Shown: in pieces, positions 1 to 7,682 of the stretch | Layout: the number at the start of each line of letters is the position of its first letter | Position numbering within the stretch: position 1 is the stretch's first letter | Source: Verrucomicrobiota bacterium | Lineage (GTDB): Bacteria > Verrucomicrobiota > Verrucomicrobiia > Opitutales > Seribacteraceae | Reading direction: 5' to 3' | NCBI GenBank assembly: GCA_014382645.1 | Contig: JACNJI010000296.1 | Location: 1-13,505 of the forward strand | Length of the DNA: 13,505 nt | Notes under the pieces: generated by a model | Databases searched by the model: none | Told to the model about the DNA's origin: nothing | What the model saw: the letters and a program-made list of their open reading frames with translations, nothing else | Translations under genes and position numbers: made by a program

Positions 1-941
<941 letters not shown>

Positions 942-1090
942 AAGAGTTATCAGGAAGCAATAAATTGCAACCTGAACAAAGAACTGGCGTTCTTATTTTT
1001 TTTGCACGAACTTAAAAAGTTCATGCTTTACTTAAAGGGTTGATCGGTGATCCGTCTTAGATCACGCAAAATAACTTTCAAAGAACAAAG
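942..1090 (-). promoter_or_regulatory. 16S rRNA leader with boxA-like element and hairpins
   Basis: The stretch before 16S looks like an rRNA leader. On the minus strand 1075-1086 reads GTTCTTTGAAAG, close to the boxA antitermination element that recruits Nus factors in rRNA leaders. Between boxA and the mature 5' end there are three inverted repeats: 1047-1065 (GTGATC arms, 7-base loop), 1008-1022 (GAACTT arms, 3-base loop) and 957-968 (GCAAT arms, 2-base gap). On the plus strand 980-1003 gives a 5-bp stem followed by a T-rich run, so it could also stop antisense transcription. Function is inferred from position and motif only. Confidence 0.65.
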
Positions 1091-1112
1091 CCTCCCAAAT
1101 GAAGGAAAGCGG

Positions 1113-1144
1113 ATTAAAACAAAGTAAATCTCCCAATACGTCAA
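1113..1144 (-). promoter_or_regulatory. Candidate rRNA operon promoter
   Basis: On the minus strand TTGACG (1139-1144) matches five of six bases of a -35 box and TTTAAT (1113-1118) could serve as -10. The 20-base spacer is longer than usual, so the pairing is uncertain. It lies 27 bases upstream of the boxA-like element, where an rRNA promoter would be expected. No hairpin terminator separates it from the upstream SUMF1-like gene, which stops at 1173. Confidence 0.35.
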
Positions 1145-1172
1145 GTACGATTATGATTTTTTTTGCGAAATA

Positions 1173-2591
1173 TTATTTCCCTGTACCTGTCAGATTAAAG
1201 CCCATCCACGCTTGCTCTTGAAAATTGTAAAACCATTGGGATTCATTTTGCGTACGATCATACCACAGCCATATGCCCCCTGATAATGGAGAAAACACAT
1301 ACGGGTATACGACCGAGTTAGTCCACAACCACTCCAAGCCATCAATGAAGAGCCAATTATCGTAGGACCCCTCCCCCACGGGATATACCCAACCAAGGGT
1401 CGAATGATAAATCCATTTGTAATCGGACTGGAAGAAAGTGCCGAACCAATCGAGATGCTTCCATTTTTGATCTGATGATTCCAAAGTAAGAGCACCAATC
1501 CAAAGTTTTTCTTTTATGTCGGAGCGGACGCAACGAAATCCGAGAGTTCTAAGCGCTGTATCTGGTTTCCGTTGATGACGGTATGCCAGGCGTAGTGCGT
1601 TTCCGCTTTGCCGTGAGTCGTCGTGCTGGAATGAACCACCGCGGATAACGCGTGTCCCACCAACGATGTCATCTGTAGGGACGGTCGAGGGACCGAGGTT
1701 ATCCGAAACGAGAGCGAAACTGTTGATGGCTTTAGTCAAAGGGTTTCCGTACCATTCGGGATCGTACCAATCCCAACACCATTCATTGACATTTCCGAAT
1801 ACATCAAAAAGTCCGTAACCATTAACCATTTCAAAAGGGAAATAATTCTGCCCACCATAACTATTATCTTTTTCAGTTATCAACTGATTCCCATCGAAAT
1901 AACCAACAGGAGTGCTGGCATTGTCAAAGGGATCGCCACTCAGTCGATAATTTCCTTTAGAGCCATCAATGCTTCCCTCCCAAGGATACTTAGTCCCGAC
2001 TAGATCGCCACGGGCAGCTTTTTCCCATTCGGCCTCCGTTGGTAGTCTATATCCTGAAGAAAACGAATTCACGTGATCGTTTGATAAATTCAGATCTCCT
2101 TTTCGATAGACCTTAGTAAACTCTATATCTTCATAATAGACAGGGGTCCGACCTTCTTTTTCAGTTCGAGCATTGCACCACTTCACCGCATCGTACCAAG
2201 TCACCATATTCATCGGATGCTGCATGGGGGCAGGAGAGTATGAAGGACCTTTTTTTGCGGTTCGAACTTTTGAATCGAAAGCGTAGCCATTTGCCAGCGC
2301 CCACCGGGCAACCTCTTCCCAGAAACTCAGAGAGATTTCGTACTTGTCACAATACATAGCGGATATGAACACGAAGTGGGCTGGTCGTTCATCGGGAAGA
2401 TGGGTATCGGTCCCCATGAGATATGAACCTACGGGGATGTAAGACATATCATCCCCGTTAATTTGCCTAATGGAAGAGATCCACAATGTCCCTAAGGCAA
2501 TAAGAAGCACACGACTGGAAGTCGCGACTTTCAGCAAACGCAAGATCGGCTGGTTAATTGTACCCAAAGAAATACCGACTGTAAAAAGCAT
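1173..2591 (-). CDS. SUMF1/FGE-fold protein, non-catalytic, with Trp-rich C-terminal domain
   Basis: This 472-residue protein has a hydrophobic N-terminal segment (about 26-40) that should act as a signal peptide or membrane anchor, so it probably works outside the cytoplasm. Residues about 50-357 form a formylglycine-generating-enzyme sulfatase domain: PVGSYLMGTD near 53, YRLPTEAEWEKAARG 181-195, GNVNEWCWDWY 266-276, RVIRGGSF 314-321, and a closing LGFRCVRS at 350-357. Genuine FGEs carry two active-site cysteines just after the GGSF motif. Here that stretch (FQHDDSRQSGNALRLAYR) has none, so I do not expect sulfatase activation. Residues 360-465 hold 12 tryptophans in a repeated pattern. The ATG start has AGGAGG upstream, but 14 bases away with a palindrome between. 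TTG codons at residues 18 and 20 are alternative starts. The true function and ligand are unknown. Confidence 0.88.
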   Translation of the reverse strand: MLFTVGISLGTINQPILRLLKVATSSRVLLIALGTLWISSIRQINGDDMSYIPVGSYLMGTDTHLPDERPAHFVFISAMYCDKYEISLSFWEEVARWALANGYAFDSKVRTAKKGPSYSPAPMQHPMNMVTWYDAVKWCNARTEKEGRTPVYYEDIEFTKVYRKGDLNLSNDHVNSFSSGYRLPTEAEWEKAARGDLVGTKYPWEGSIDGSKGNYRLSGDPFDNASTPVGYFDGNQLITEKDNSYGGQNYFPFEMVNGYGLFDVFGNVNEWCWDWYDPEWYGNPLTKAINSFALVSDNLGPSTVPTDDIVGGTRVIRGGSFQHDDSRQSGNALRLAYRHQRKPDTALRTLGFRCVRSDIKEKLWIGALTLESSDQKWKHLDWFGTFFQSDYKWIYHSTLGWVYPVGEGSYDNWLFIDGLEWLWTNSVVYPYVFSPLSGGIWLWYDRTQNESQWFYNFQEQAWMGFNLTGTGK

Positions 2592-2605
2592 TTAGTCTGA
2601 CTAAA
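2591..2605. repeat. Perfect inverted repeat between ribosome binding site and start codon
   Basis: The plus strand reads TTTAGTC-T-GACTAAA, a perfect 7-1-7 inverted repeat. On the minus-strand mRNA it fills the gap between AGGAGG (2606-2611) and the ATG of the SUMF1-like gene, with the first A of the start codon as its last base. It could fold into a six-base-pair stem with a three-base loop that brings the distant AGGAGG to a normal distance, or it could be a protein-binding site. Both roles are inference. Confidence 0.5.
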
Positions 2606-2634
2606 CCTCCTAAACTATAGAAAGGAGTAAAGTC

Positions 2635-2678
2635 GGCAGAAAAAAGACTGTCTGCCAATACAAAGAACCCCTGCGGGG
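2635..2678 (-). terminator. Possible weak terminator after bL31
   Basis: Two hairpins follow the bL31 stop codon on the minus strand. The first is CCCC-GCA-GGGG (2668-2678), followed by TTCTTTG, a short and interrupted T tract. The second is GGCAGA...TCTGCC (2635-2656) with a 10-base loop containing a T run. Neither is a textbook intrinsic terminator; together they may attenuate readthrough into the SUMF1-like gene. Confidence 0.4.
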
Positions 2679-2681
2679 CGG

Positions 2682-2933
2682 TTACTCAGTTCGACTACGC
2701 GAAAACTTCGACTGAAATTTTTCTACGCGACCGGCGGTATCGACAAAGCGCTTCTCGCCGGTGAAGGCGGGATGAGAATCCATAGTGACGTCACGAACGA
2801 CCAGAGAGTAGTCGATCCCCTCTAGGGTTTCGGTCTTACCGGAACTCATCGTTGAGCGTGTAAGGAATTGCGTCCCAGTCGAGACGTCTTGAAAGCAAAC
2901 TGGGTTCAATTGAGGATGTATTTCCTTCTTCAC
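2682..2933 (-). CDS. rpmE2: Large-subunit ribosomal protein bL31, type B
   Basis: This 83-residue protein is bL31, a 50S subunit protein at the central protuberance that helps bridge the subunits. The N-terminus MKKEIHP, DVSTGTQFLTRST, SHPAFTG and the C-terminal FVDTAGRVEKF are diagnostic. It is the type B form: the four zinc-binding cysteines of the classical form are missing and only Cys13 remains. The start is GTG at 2933, chosen because AGGAG (2943-2947) lies nine bases upstream and the sequence from there matches the family N-terminus. It lies 49 bases downstream of the bL36 gene on the same strand and is probably co-transcribed. In E. coli the equivalent pair, ykgM-ykgO, is controlled by zinc through Zur. 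Confidence 0.95.
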   Translation of the reverse strand: MKKEIHPQLNPVCFQDVSTGTQFLTRSTMSSGKTETLEGIDYSLVVRDVTMDSHPAFTGEKRFVDTAGRVEKFQSKFSRSRTE

Positions 2934-2982
2934 AAATGTCTTCTCCTAATGGTTTATAGAGTGATTCGGCAAACAGCGGGAA

Positions 2983-3108
2983 TCAACCCTGCCTCGCTTT
3001 GAAACGAGGATTGGTTTTGCATGTAACATATAATCGACCTCGTCGACGTACAACCTTACAGTCGGGATGACGATTTTTAAGTGTCTTTATTGATGAAACT
3101 ACTTTCAT
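2983..3108 (-). CDS. rpmJ: Large-subunit ribosomal protein bL36, cysteine-poor form
   Basis: This 41-codon gene encodes bL36, the smallest 50S protein, which stabilises 23S rRNA folding late in assembly. The translation begins [20 protein letters not shown] and ends with [17 protein letters not shown], an end-to-end family match. Classical bL36 binds zinc with three Cys and one His. Here only Cys17 and Cys30 remain; the first Cys is gone and Phe36 stands where His is expected, as in E. coli YkgO. There is no Shine-Dalgarno sequence. The ATG falls in a perfect 6-4-6 inverted repeat (3093-3108). It leads a probable two-gene operon with bL31 and is divergent from the bS18 gene. Confidence 0.96.
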   Translation of the reverse strand: MKVVSSIKTLKNRHPDCKVVRRRGRLYVTCKTNPRFKARQG

Positions 3109-3116
3109 GTATTGAA

Positions 3117-3145
3117 AATAAATATTAAAGAGGGCTTGCCGTCAA
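3117..3145 (-). promoter_or_regulatory. Candidate promoter of the bL36-bL31 pair
   Basis: On the minus strand TTGACG (3140-3145) is separated by 17 bases from TTTATT (3117-3122). The -35 matches five of six consensus bases and the -10 four of six. Transcription would start close to 3110, almost at the ATG, which fits the lack of a ribosome binding site. The -35 overlaps a hairpin (3133-3148, GGCTTG/CAAGCC). I could not recognise a Zur box. Confidence 0.35.
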
Positions 3146-3189
3146 GCCTCGAGGCAAAGTACCACTTGCCCGACTTACTCTTTTTCAAC

Positions 3190-3219
3190 TTGCCTTAGGT
3201 GGGATGAAAATGAGATAGT
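3190..3219 (+). promoter_or_regulatory. Candidate promoter of the bS18 gene
   Basis: TTGCCT (3190-3195) and GATAGT (3214-3219) each match four of six consensus bases, with an 18-base spacer. A start near 3226 would leave a leader of only about five bases. Nearby TTTTCA (3182-3187) and TGAAAA (3205-3210) form a spaced inverted repeat that could be a regulator site. All of this is weak pattern matching. Confidence 0.25.
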
Positions 3220-3230
3220 AGTGTCAACTT

Positions 3231-3434
3231 ATGAACGAGCAAACAACAGAAGAAGGCGAACCTCGCCGTATAAACCCAGAAGACATCACATTTCTCGACG
3301 CAGATGCATTGAGCAAATTCGTTACGGATACGGGGAAAATATTGCTCCGCAAGTATACTGGTCTAACCCCTAAGCAACAACGTAAGATGTCACGTACGAT
3401 CAAGACCGCCAGGCACCTGTTGCTGGCTAAGTAA
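3231..3434 (+). CDS. rpsR: Small-subunit ribosomal protein bS18
   Basis: This 67-residue protein is bS18, a 30S platform protein that normally binds together with bS6. The core is clear: NPEDITFLDADALSKFVTDTGKIL (about residues 15-38), then TGLTPKQQRKMSRTIKTARHL (44-64), matching the family pattern of a GKI segment followed by a TG..KxQRxxxRxIKxARH helix. It is shorter than the usual 75-90 residues because the basic N-terminal extension is replaced by an acidic one. It contains no cysteine. No Shine-Dalgarno sequence precedes the ATG. The tsaC gene follows after 33 bases, so they probably share a transcript. It is not next to rpsF, ssb or rplI, its usual partners. Confidence 0.92.
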   Translation: MNEQTTEEGEPRRINPEDITFLDADALSKFVTDTGKILLRKYTGLTPKQQRKMSRTIKTARHLLLAK

Positions 3435-3467
3435 AGATTTTCGGTGAATTATTCCTGACGCCTAGCT

Positions 3468-4481
3468 TTGCAAAAGCATTACGGCGTTTCTCCCGAGGAA
3501 CTTGCTCATGTTGCAGATTTACTTCGATCGGGACAAATAGTAGCCTTGCCGACGGAAACGGTTTACGGACTAGCCTGCCTTGCCTTAAATAAGTTTGCGG
3601 TTGCTAAGGTTTTTAAAGCTAAGAAACGACCTGCCCACGACCCCCTTATCATTCATGTATCGGATTTGACCGAGGCCAAATTGGTCTGTCGTCCAGACCG
3701 CCGGGCAATGTTACTGATGGAGTCGTTCTGGCCCGGACCACTCACTCTGGTTTTACCCAAAACCCGGATTGTGCCGGCCATCGTCACCTCGGGTCTTTCC
3801 ACTGTTGCCGTAAGGTCACCCGCTCATCCCGTATTTAGGGAAGTGCTGAATTTGGTAAGCGCCCCTCTTGCCGCTCCCAGCGCTAATCCATTTGGAAAAG
3901 TCAGTCCCACAAGAGCGGAACACATTGAGCAAAGTTTTGGTGATGGACATCCTCCTGTTGTGGATGGAGGTCCGACAAAAATAGGGATTGAATCTACGGT
4001 TGTGGATTTAAGCTCTAGCCGAACCCGCATTCTTCGCCCGGGTCCGATCGATACGGAAGCCATAAGTGCGATTCTGGGAGAAGAACCTGAAATTCCAGAG
4101 CTCAAAGCTTCGAGCGATAAGTCTAAAACTCCACTTTCTCCAGGACTTTTAGCAAAGCACTATCAACCCGAATCACCCTTGCAAGTTTTCAGCAGCACCG
4201 AAGAGTTAATGGCATTCCTGAAAATGGAGTCAGCCCTTCCGGCGGCAACCGTGGTCATCACTCATTCCCCATTAAATGAGATTCGTTTCCCGTCCAAGGG
4301 CTTAAAGTTCATGCATCTTTCTGAATCGGGTGATCCCAGAGAAATTGCACAGTACCTATATGCTCGCTTAAGAGAAGCCGATACTCATTCGCCTCCGCTA
4401 ATTCTTTGTCCACTTTTGCCTGAAACGGGTATTGGCAGTGCCGTAAACGACCGATTAAGAAAAGCTTCATTCAAGGATTAG
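3468..4481 (+). CDS. tsaC: L-threonylcarbamoyladenylate synthase (TsaC/Sua5 family)
   Basis: The enzyme makes threonylcarbamoyl-AMP from threonine, bicarbonate and ATP, the first step of the t6A37 modification of ANN-decoding tRNAs, in the cytoplasm. At 337 residues it is the long Sua5 form. The YrdC domain covers about 10-200: ALPTETVYGL (26-35), KAKKRPAHDPLIIHV (50-64), FWPGPLTLVLP (87-97), APSANPFGKVSPT (136-148), GIESTVVD (173-180) and RPGPI (190-194). The linker SPGLLAKHYQP (224-234) is typical of Sua5, and the C-terminal Sua5 domain follows, with GIGSAVNDRLRKAS near the end. The likely start is TTG at 3468, because no ATG occurs before residue 81 and the domain begins at once. No Shine-Dalgarno sequence is visible. 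Confidence 0.94.
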   Translation: MQKHYGVSPEELAHVADLLRSGQIVALPTETVYGLACLALNKFAVAKVFKAKKRPAHDPLIIHVSDLTEAKLVCRPDRRAMLLMESFWPGPLTLVLPKTRIVPAIVTSGLSTVAVRSPAHPVFREVLNLVSAPLAAPSANPFGKVSPTRAEHIEQSFGDGHPPVVDGGPTKIGIESTVVDLSSSRTRILRPGPIDTEAISAILGEEPEIPELKASSDKSKTPLSPGLLAKHYQPESPLQVFSSTEELMAFLKMESALPAATVVITHSPLNEIRFPSKGLKFMHLSESGDPREIAQYLYARLREADTHSPPLILCPLLPETGIGSAVNDRLRKASFKD

Positions 4482-4583
4482 GGAAACCTTTTACAGTTTG
4501 GTCTTGTTTTCGTCGCCTCGCTGTCCAAAGTAAGAGATTTTCGTTCGTTCGGCGAATTACAGTTCATTCACTTGCCCTTAATT

Positions 4584-6077
4584 ATGAAAAAATTCTTTTG
4601 GCACCTCAGGTTACTCGCTTTTTTCTCCATTTTCTGGGAAACGGGCCTAGCCCAAACCGATGAGCAACTGCGAGATCCGACTTATCTTCGCGAGCAGTAC
4701 AACCGACTCGCGGAAAAGCATAACGCACTCATCGAGAAGGCTCAGACCCTCATGTCGAGTAAACAAGAATCTCCTTCAAGACCTCAAACGAACCTCGTTG
4801 ATCTTTCATCAAGGTTGCGAGCAGAGTACGAAAACAAGCTGGACGCGGCCGACACAAAAGCCGCACAACTTGAGCTCAAACTGAGTCGCACTGAGCGCCA
4901 AGTGCAAAAACTAGCGAATGAGAATGCGATTTTGGAAGAAGGTAATGCGCGTTTGCGCAACCAGCTCAACATGGTGACCGCCGAGGAGAGAGACTTGTCT
5001 GATCGGAGCAAAGAGGTTACCATGGAAAACCGCAGGTTGATCATCCGGCAAAAGAAAACGGATTCTAAAGAAAGCCAGTTGCTGGCCAAGCTTCGCAATG
5101 TAGAAGCCTCCAACGAAAGCCTCAGGAGGAGGCTCGCATCCACCGAAGAAGATTCGAGAGGTCTTCAATCAGAGAACAAAAAACTATCTGCAGAGGTTGG
5201 TAGTCTCGAAGAAACCGAAAAAGACCTAAGTGATAAAATGGCGCGCAACGAATTGTTGCGAAAAGATCTCGCTGACCGTTTAACCGAACTCGACTTGGCC
5301 AAAGGTGAACTCACCCGAAAATCTGAACAACTTGGAGGGAATGCAAAGCAACTCAAGGAAGAGCTAATAGACCTCAATGGAATGAACACACGAATCGAAG
5401 GAGAGAAATCGATCCTCACTGATCGCCTGTCGGCTCTACAGGCAGAAAATACAGCATTAAAGGAAGAGAATCGAAATCTCTCGACAAATTCCGGCATACT
5501 TCAGGAGCAATTAGCCGATCTTCGTTCTGGATTGACAACCCTCGAATCACAAGAAAATCGACTTGCCGACCAGTTGTCAGGCTTTCAAGACGCGAATCAT
5601 TTACTTCACCAAAAGACAAAAAAACTAGAATCCGAAAGATCCGATATGGACGCCGCGGTAAAATTGATGGATCTGGAACTTCAGGAGTTGACCGGAAGTG
5701 AACAAGCCAATATCGGAAAACTTCGCAGAATTGATTCGGAAAACAAGGAACTTGCCAACGAAGTTGCCTCTCTGGCTAATGATCGAGCATTACTCCGCAA
5801 TGAAACCGATGGTCTCAAATCACAGCTAGCGCAAATAGCAAGCAACGAACAATTGCTTGCCAGTCAAACGCAAGAGCTTGAAGCTGATAATCTTAATCTC
5901 CGAGGCAAGCTGATGAACATTAGGAACAGCGAGGATGATTATCGTCGGCAGCTTGAGGGGTTAGTGCGGAAGAACGATGCTCTTCTTTCCCAGCTTTCCC
6001 TAACGAAAGAACAGCGTATCCGTTTGAGAAATGCTATTATCGGAACAATCGATGATCACGATCAAAGACTTGATTAA
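4584..6077 (+). CDS. Exported long coiled-coil protein of unknown function
   Basis: I do not recognise this as a named family. From the ATG at 4584 the protein has 497 residues; an in-frame TTG at 4572 would add four. The N-terminus MKKFFWHLRLLAFFSIFWETGLA looks like a signal peptide cleaved at about GLA-QT, so the protein is probably exported. Nearly all the rest is one long coiled coil, rich in Glu, Lys, Leu, Asn and Ser, with heptad-spaced leucines and no Pro-rich break after about residue 70. Irregular motifs recur, such as ENxxL, DLSD, LADxL and SQxxxL. No catalytic domain, membrane segment or wall anchor is visible. It lies about 100 bases after tsaC and is convergent with accA. A structural or envelope-spanning role is plausible but unproven. 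Confidence 0.8.
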   Translation: MKKFFWHLRLLAFFSIFWETGLAQTDEQLRDPTYLREQYNRLAEKHNALIEKAQTLMSSKQESPSRPQTNLVDLSSRLRAEYENKLDAADTKAAQLELKLSRTERQVQKLANENAILEEGNARLRNQLNMVTAEERDLSDRSKEVTMENRRLIIRQKKTDSKESQLLAKLRNVEASNESLRRRLASTEEDSRGLQSENKKLSAEVGSLEETEKDLSDKMARNELLRKDLADRLTELDLAKGELTRKSEQLGGNAKQLKEELIDLNGMNTRIEGEKSILTDRLSALQAENTALKEENRNLSTNSGILQEQLADLRSGLTTLESQENRLADQLSGFQDANHLLHQKTKKLESERSDMDAAVKLMDLELQELTGSEQANIGKLRRIDSENKELANEVASLANDRALLRNETDGLKSQLAQIASNEQLLASQTQELEADNLNLRGKLMNIRNSEDDYRRQLEGLVRKNDALLSQLSLTKEQRIRLRNAIIGTIDDHDQRLD

Positions 6078-6185
6078 ATAGCCTCCCCTATTGGGATAAG
6101 CCTACCCATGGTCTAGGACTAAGCAAAGAGTTCTATCGATTTCCCTAAATCCTAAATAGGATGTAACAGGTAATTCGAAACCGGA

Positions 6186-7157
6186 TTACTCCGAAAAGAC
6201 TCCCATATCCCTATATTTCGCATACCGAGTTTCGAGCAACTGTTCAGGAGCAAGTCCCCGCAGTTCATCCAGTGCAAGGCGGAGTGCTTCCCGTAGGGAT
6301 CCCGCCGCAGAATCCCAGTCTCGATGAGAACCACCCAAAGGCTCGGGCAAAATTCCATCGACAACGCCAAATTCGAGCAAATCCTGAGGGCTCAGTCGAA
6401 GAGCACCTGCAGCATCGGGAGCATACTTACGGTCCTTCCACAGTATTGCAGCGCAACCCTCGGGGGAAATGACGGAATAGTAAGCGTTTTCAAAAATAAG
6501 CACTCGATCTGCCACGGCGATTCCGAGAGCCCCGCCCGAGCCCCCTTCACCAATCACAATCGCCACGACCGGCACCTGCAGTGCTGCCATTTCTTTAATA
6601 TTTACCGCGATAGCTTCCGCCACATGTCGTTCTTCAGCCCCGACTCCGGGAAAAGCCCCCGGAGTATCAATCAAGGACACCACTGGCATGGAAAATTTTT
6701 CGGCCATCTTCATCAGACGCAAAGCTTTGCGATATCCCTCCGGATTTGGGCAACCGAAATTACGCTTTAAATTCTCCTCGGTATCTCGACCCTTCTGTTG
6801 GCCGACCACCATGATGCTACGGCCGTCGAATTTGGCTGGCCCGCCCACCATTGCAGAGTCCTCACCGAAAGTACGATCACCGTGCAATTCTTCGAAGTCA
6901 TCGAATACTCTCTCTACAAAATCCAAAGTATAGGGGCGATTAGGATGCCTCGAGATTTGAATTTTCTGCCACGGTGTTAGATTCGAATAAATTTCTCGCT
7001 TCGCCGAGTCTATCTCAGCCTCGATAACCTTGGCCGCGGTGGAAACACGACCTGGATCCACCTCTGATTTCCGAGAGGATTCAAGCAGTTCCTCCAACTG
7101 ACATTCCAAATTACGGAGAGGTTTCTCGAAATCGAGCGTATGCACTTTTTTTTCCAT
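6186..7157 (-). CDS. accA: Acetyl-CoA carboxylase carboxyltransferase subunit alpha
   Basis: AccA is half of the carboxyltransferase that moves the carboxyl group from biotin on AccB to acetyl-CoA, forming malonyl-CoA for fatty-acid synthesis; its partner is AccD. The 323-residue length is normal. Motifs in order: TLDFEKPL (7-14), PYTLDF (75-80), LHGDR (91-95), GQQKG (119-123, where GHQKG is more usual), DTPGAFPGVGAEERHVAEAIA (164-184), GEGGSGGALGIAVAD (203-217), and SPEGCAAILWKD (231-242). The ATG at 7157 gives the expected N-terminus; no good ribosome binding site precedes it. The small TPR gene lies 137 bases upstream on the same strand. The coiled-coil gene converges from the other side with a gap of 108 bases. 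Confidence 0.98.
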   Translation of the reverse strand: MEKKVHTLDFEKPLRNLECQLEELLESSRKSEVDPGRVSTAAKVIEAEIDSAKREIYSNLTPWQKIQISRHPNRPYTLDFVERVFDDFEELHGDRTFGEDSAMVGGPAKFDGRSIMVVGQQKGRDTEENLKRNFGCPNPEGYRKALRLMKMAEKFSMPVVSLIDTPGAFPGVGAEERHVAEAIAVNIKEMAALQVPVVAIVIGEGGSGGALGIAVADRVLIFENAYYSVISPEGCAAILWKDRKYAPDAAGALRLSPQDLLEFGVVDGILPEPLGGSHRDWDSAAGSLREALRLALDELRGLAPEQLLETRYAKYRDMGVFSE

Positions 7158-7280
7158 GAATATGAAAAGCTTCTAAAGGGAGGATTGCGGGACGTCAACA
7201 GGTCGGCAGAATCGTTTGATGCCAAGATTTCCACTCAATGGAAAGAAGAATTACAGGTTTGCTGGACTCTAGGACATTCT

Positions 7281-7296
7281 GAAACTCACGAGTTTC
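7281..7296 (-). other. Hairpin overlapping the TPR gene stop codon
   Basis: The plus strand reads GAAACTC-AC-GAGTTTC, a perfect 7-2-7 inverted repeat over the stop codon (7295-7297) of the TPR gene. In RNA it would form a six-base-pair stem with a four-base loop. No T run follows on the minus strand, so it is not a normal intrinsic terminator; it may protect the 3' end or separate the TPR and accA messages. Confidence 0.4.
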
Positions 7297-7633
7297 AATC
7301 CTTGAGCTCTTCTTTCCATCCAAGAATGCGAGCTTCAGCAGTTGCCTTCTCGGCACCCTCCTTGTCCCCTTTAGCTACTAGGATCCGAGAAAGGCTCACC
7401 TTGGCAGTCAAATCTTCAGGGGCTATCACCAAAGCTTTTTCACAAGCAGCATGAGCCCCCGTCAAATCCTGCCTCGCCAAACGAACTTCAGCCAAAGCTC
7501 TCCAAGCATCAAGACAGTCGGAGTCCAACTTCACGGCTTTCATCAATTTATCCTCGGCAATCTCTTCATCACCCAAAGAAAAGTCTAGGATCGCCTCTTC
7601 CACCATATCGATCGGGTTCACATTTTCCATCAT
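7295..7633 (-). CDS. Small TPR (tetratricopeptide repeat) protein
   Basis: From the ATG at 7633 the protein has 112 residues. The frame stays open upstream to 7777, but those 48 codons look non-coding and the repeat domain begins right after MMENVNP, so I prefer 7633; 7630 is also possible. It contains about three helix-turn-helix units of TPR type: AEDKLMKAVKLDSDCLDAWRALAEVRLARQDLTGAHAACEKALVIAPEDLTAKVSLSRILVAKGDKEGA is split over roughly residues 25-100, with the typical A..A...A-P spacing. Such repeats bind other proteins; no partner can be named. There is no signal peptide, so it is probably cytoplasmic. It may be co-transcribed with accA and is divergent from the zinc-ribbon gene. Confidence 0.75.
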   Translation of the reverse strand: MMENVNPIDMVEEAILDFSLGDEEIAEDKLMKAVKLDSDCLDAWRALAEVRLARQDLTGAHAACEKALVIAPEDLTAKVSLSRILVAKGDKEGAEKATAEARILGWKEELKD

Positions 7634-7682
7634 GGATAGGATTTCAGTGCTCGCACCATAGGAGCAAGAATAAAAGTAAATC

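Noticed and set aside
1173..2591. Annotation as an active formylglycine-generating enzyme (sulfatase activator)
   Set aside because: The catalytic cysteine pair after the GGSF motif is absent and no sulfatase gene lies nearby.
4784..5619. Minus-strand frames of 67-119 codons inside the coiled-coil gene
   Set aside because: They are reverse complements of heptad-rich Glu/Lys/Leu codons, with Ser/Leu/Phe-rich products typical of shadow frames.
6149..6162. Small hairpin (ATCCTA/TAGGAT) between the coiled-coil gene and accA as a terminator
   Set aside because: The loop is only two bases and no T run follows on either strand.
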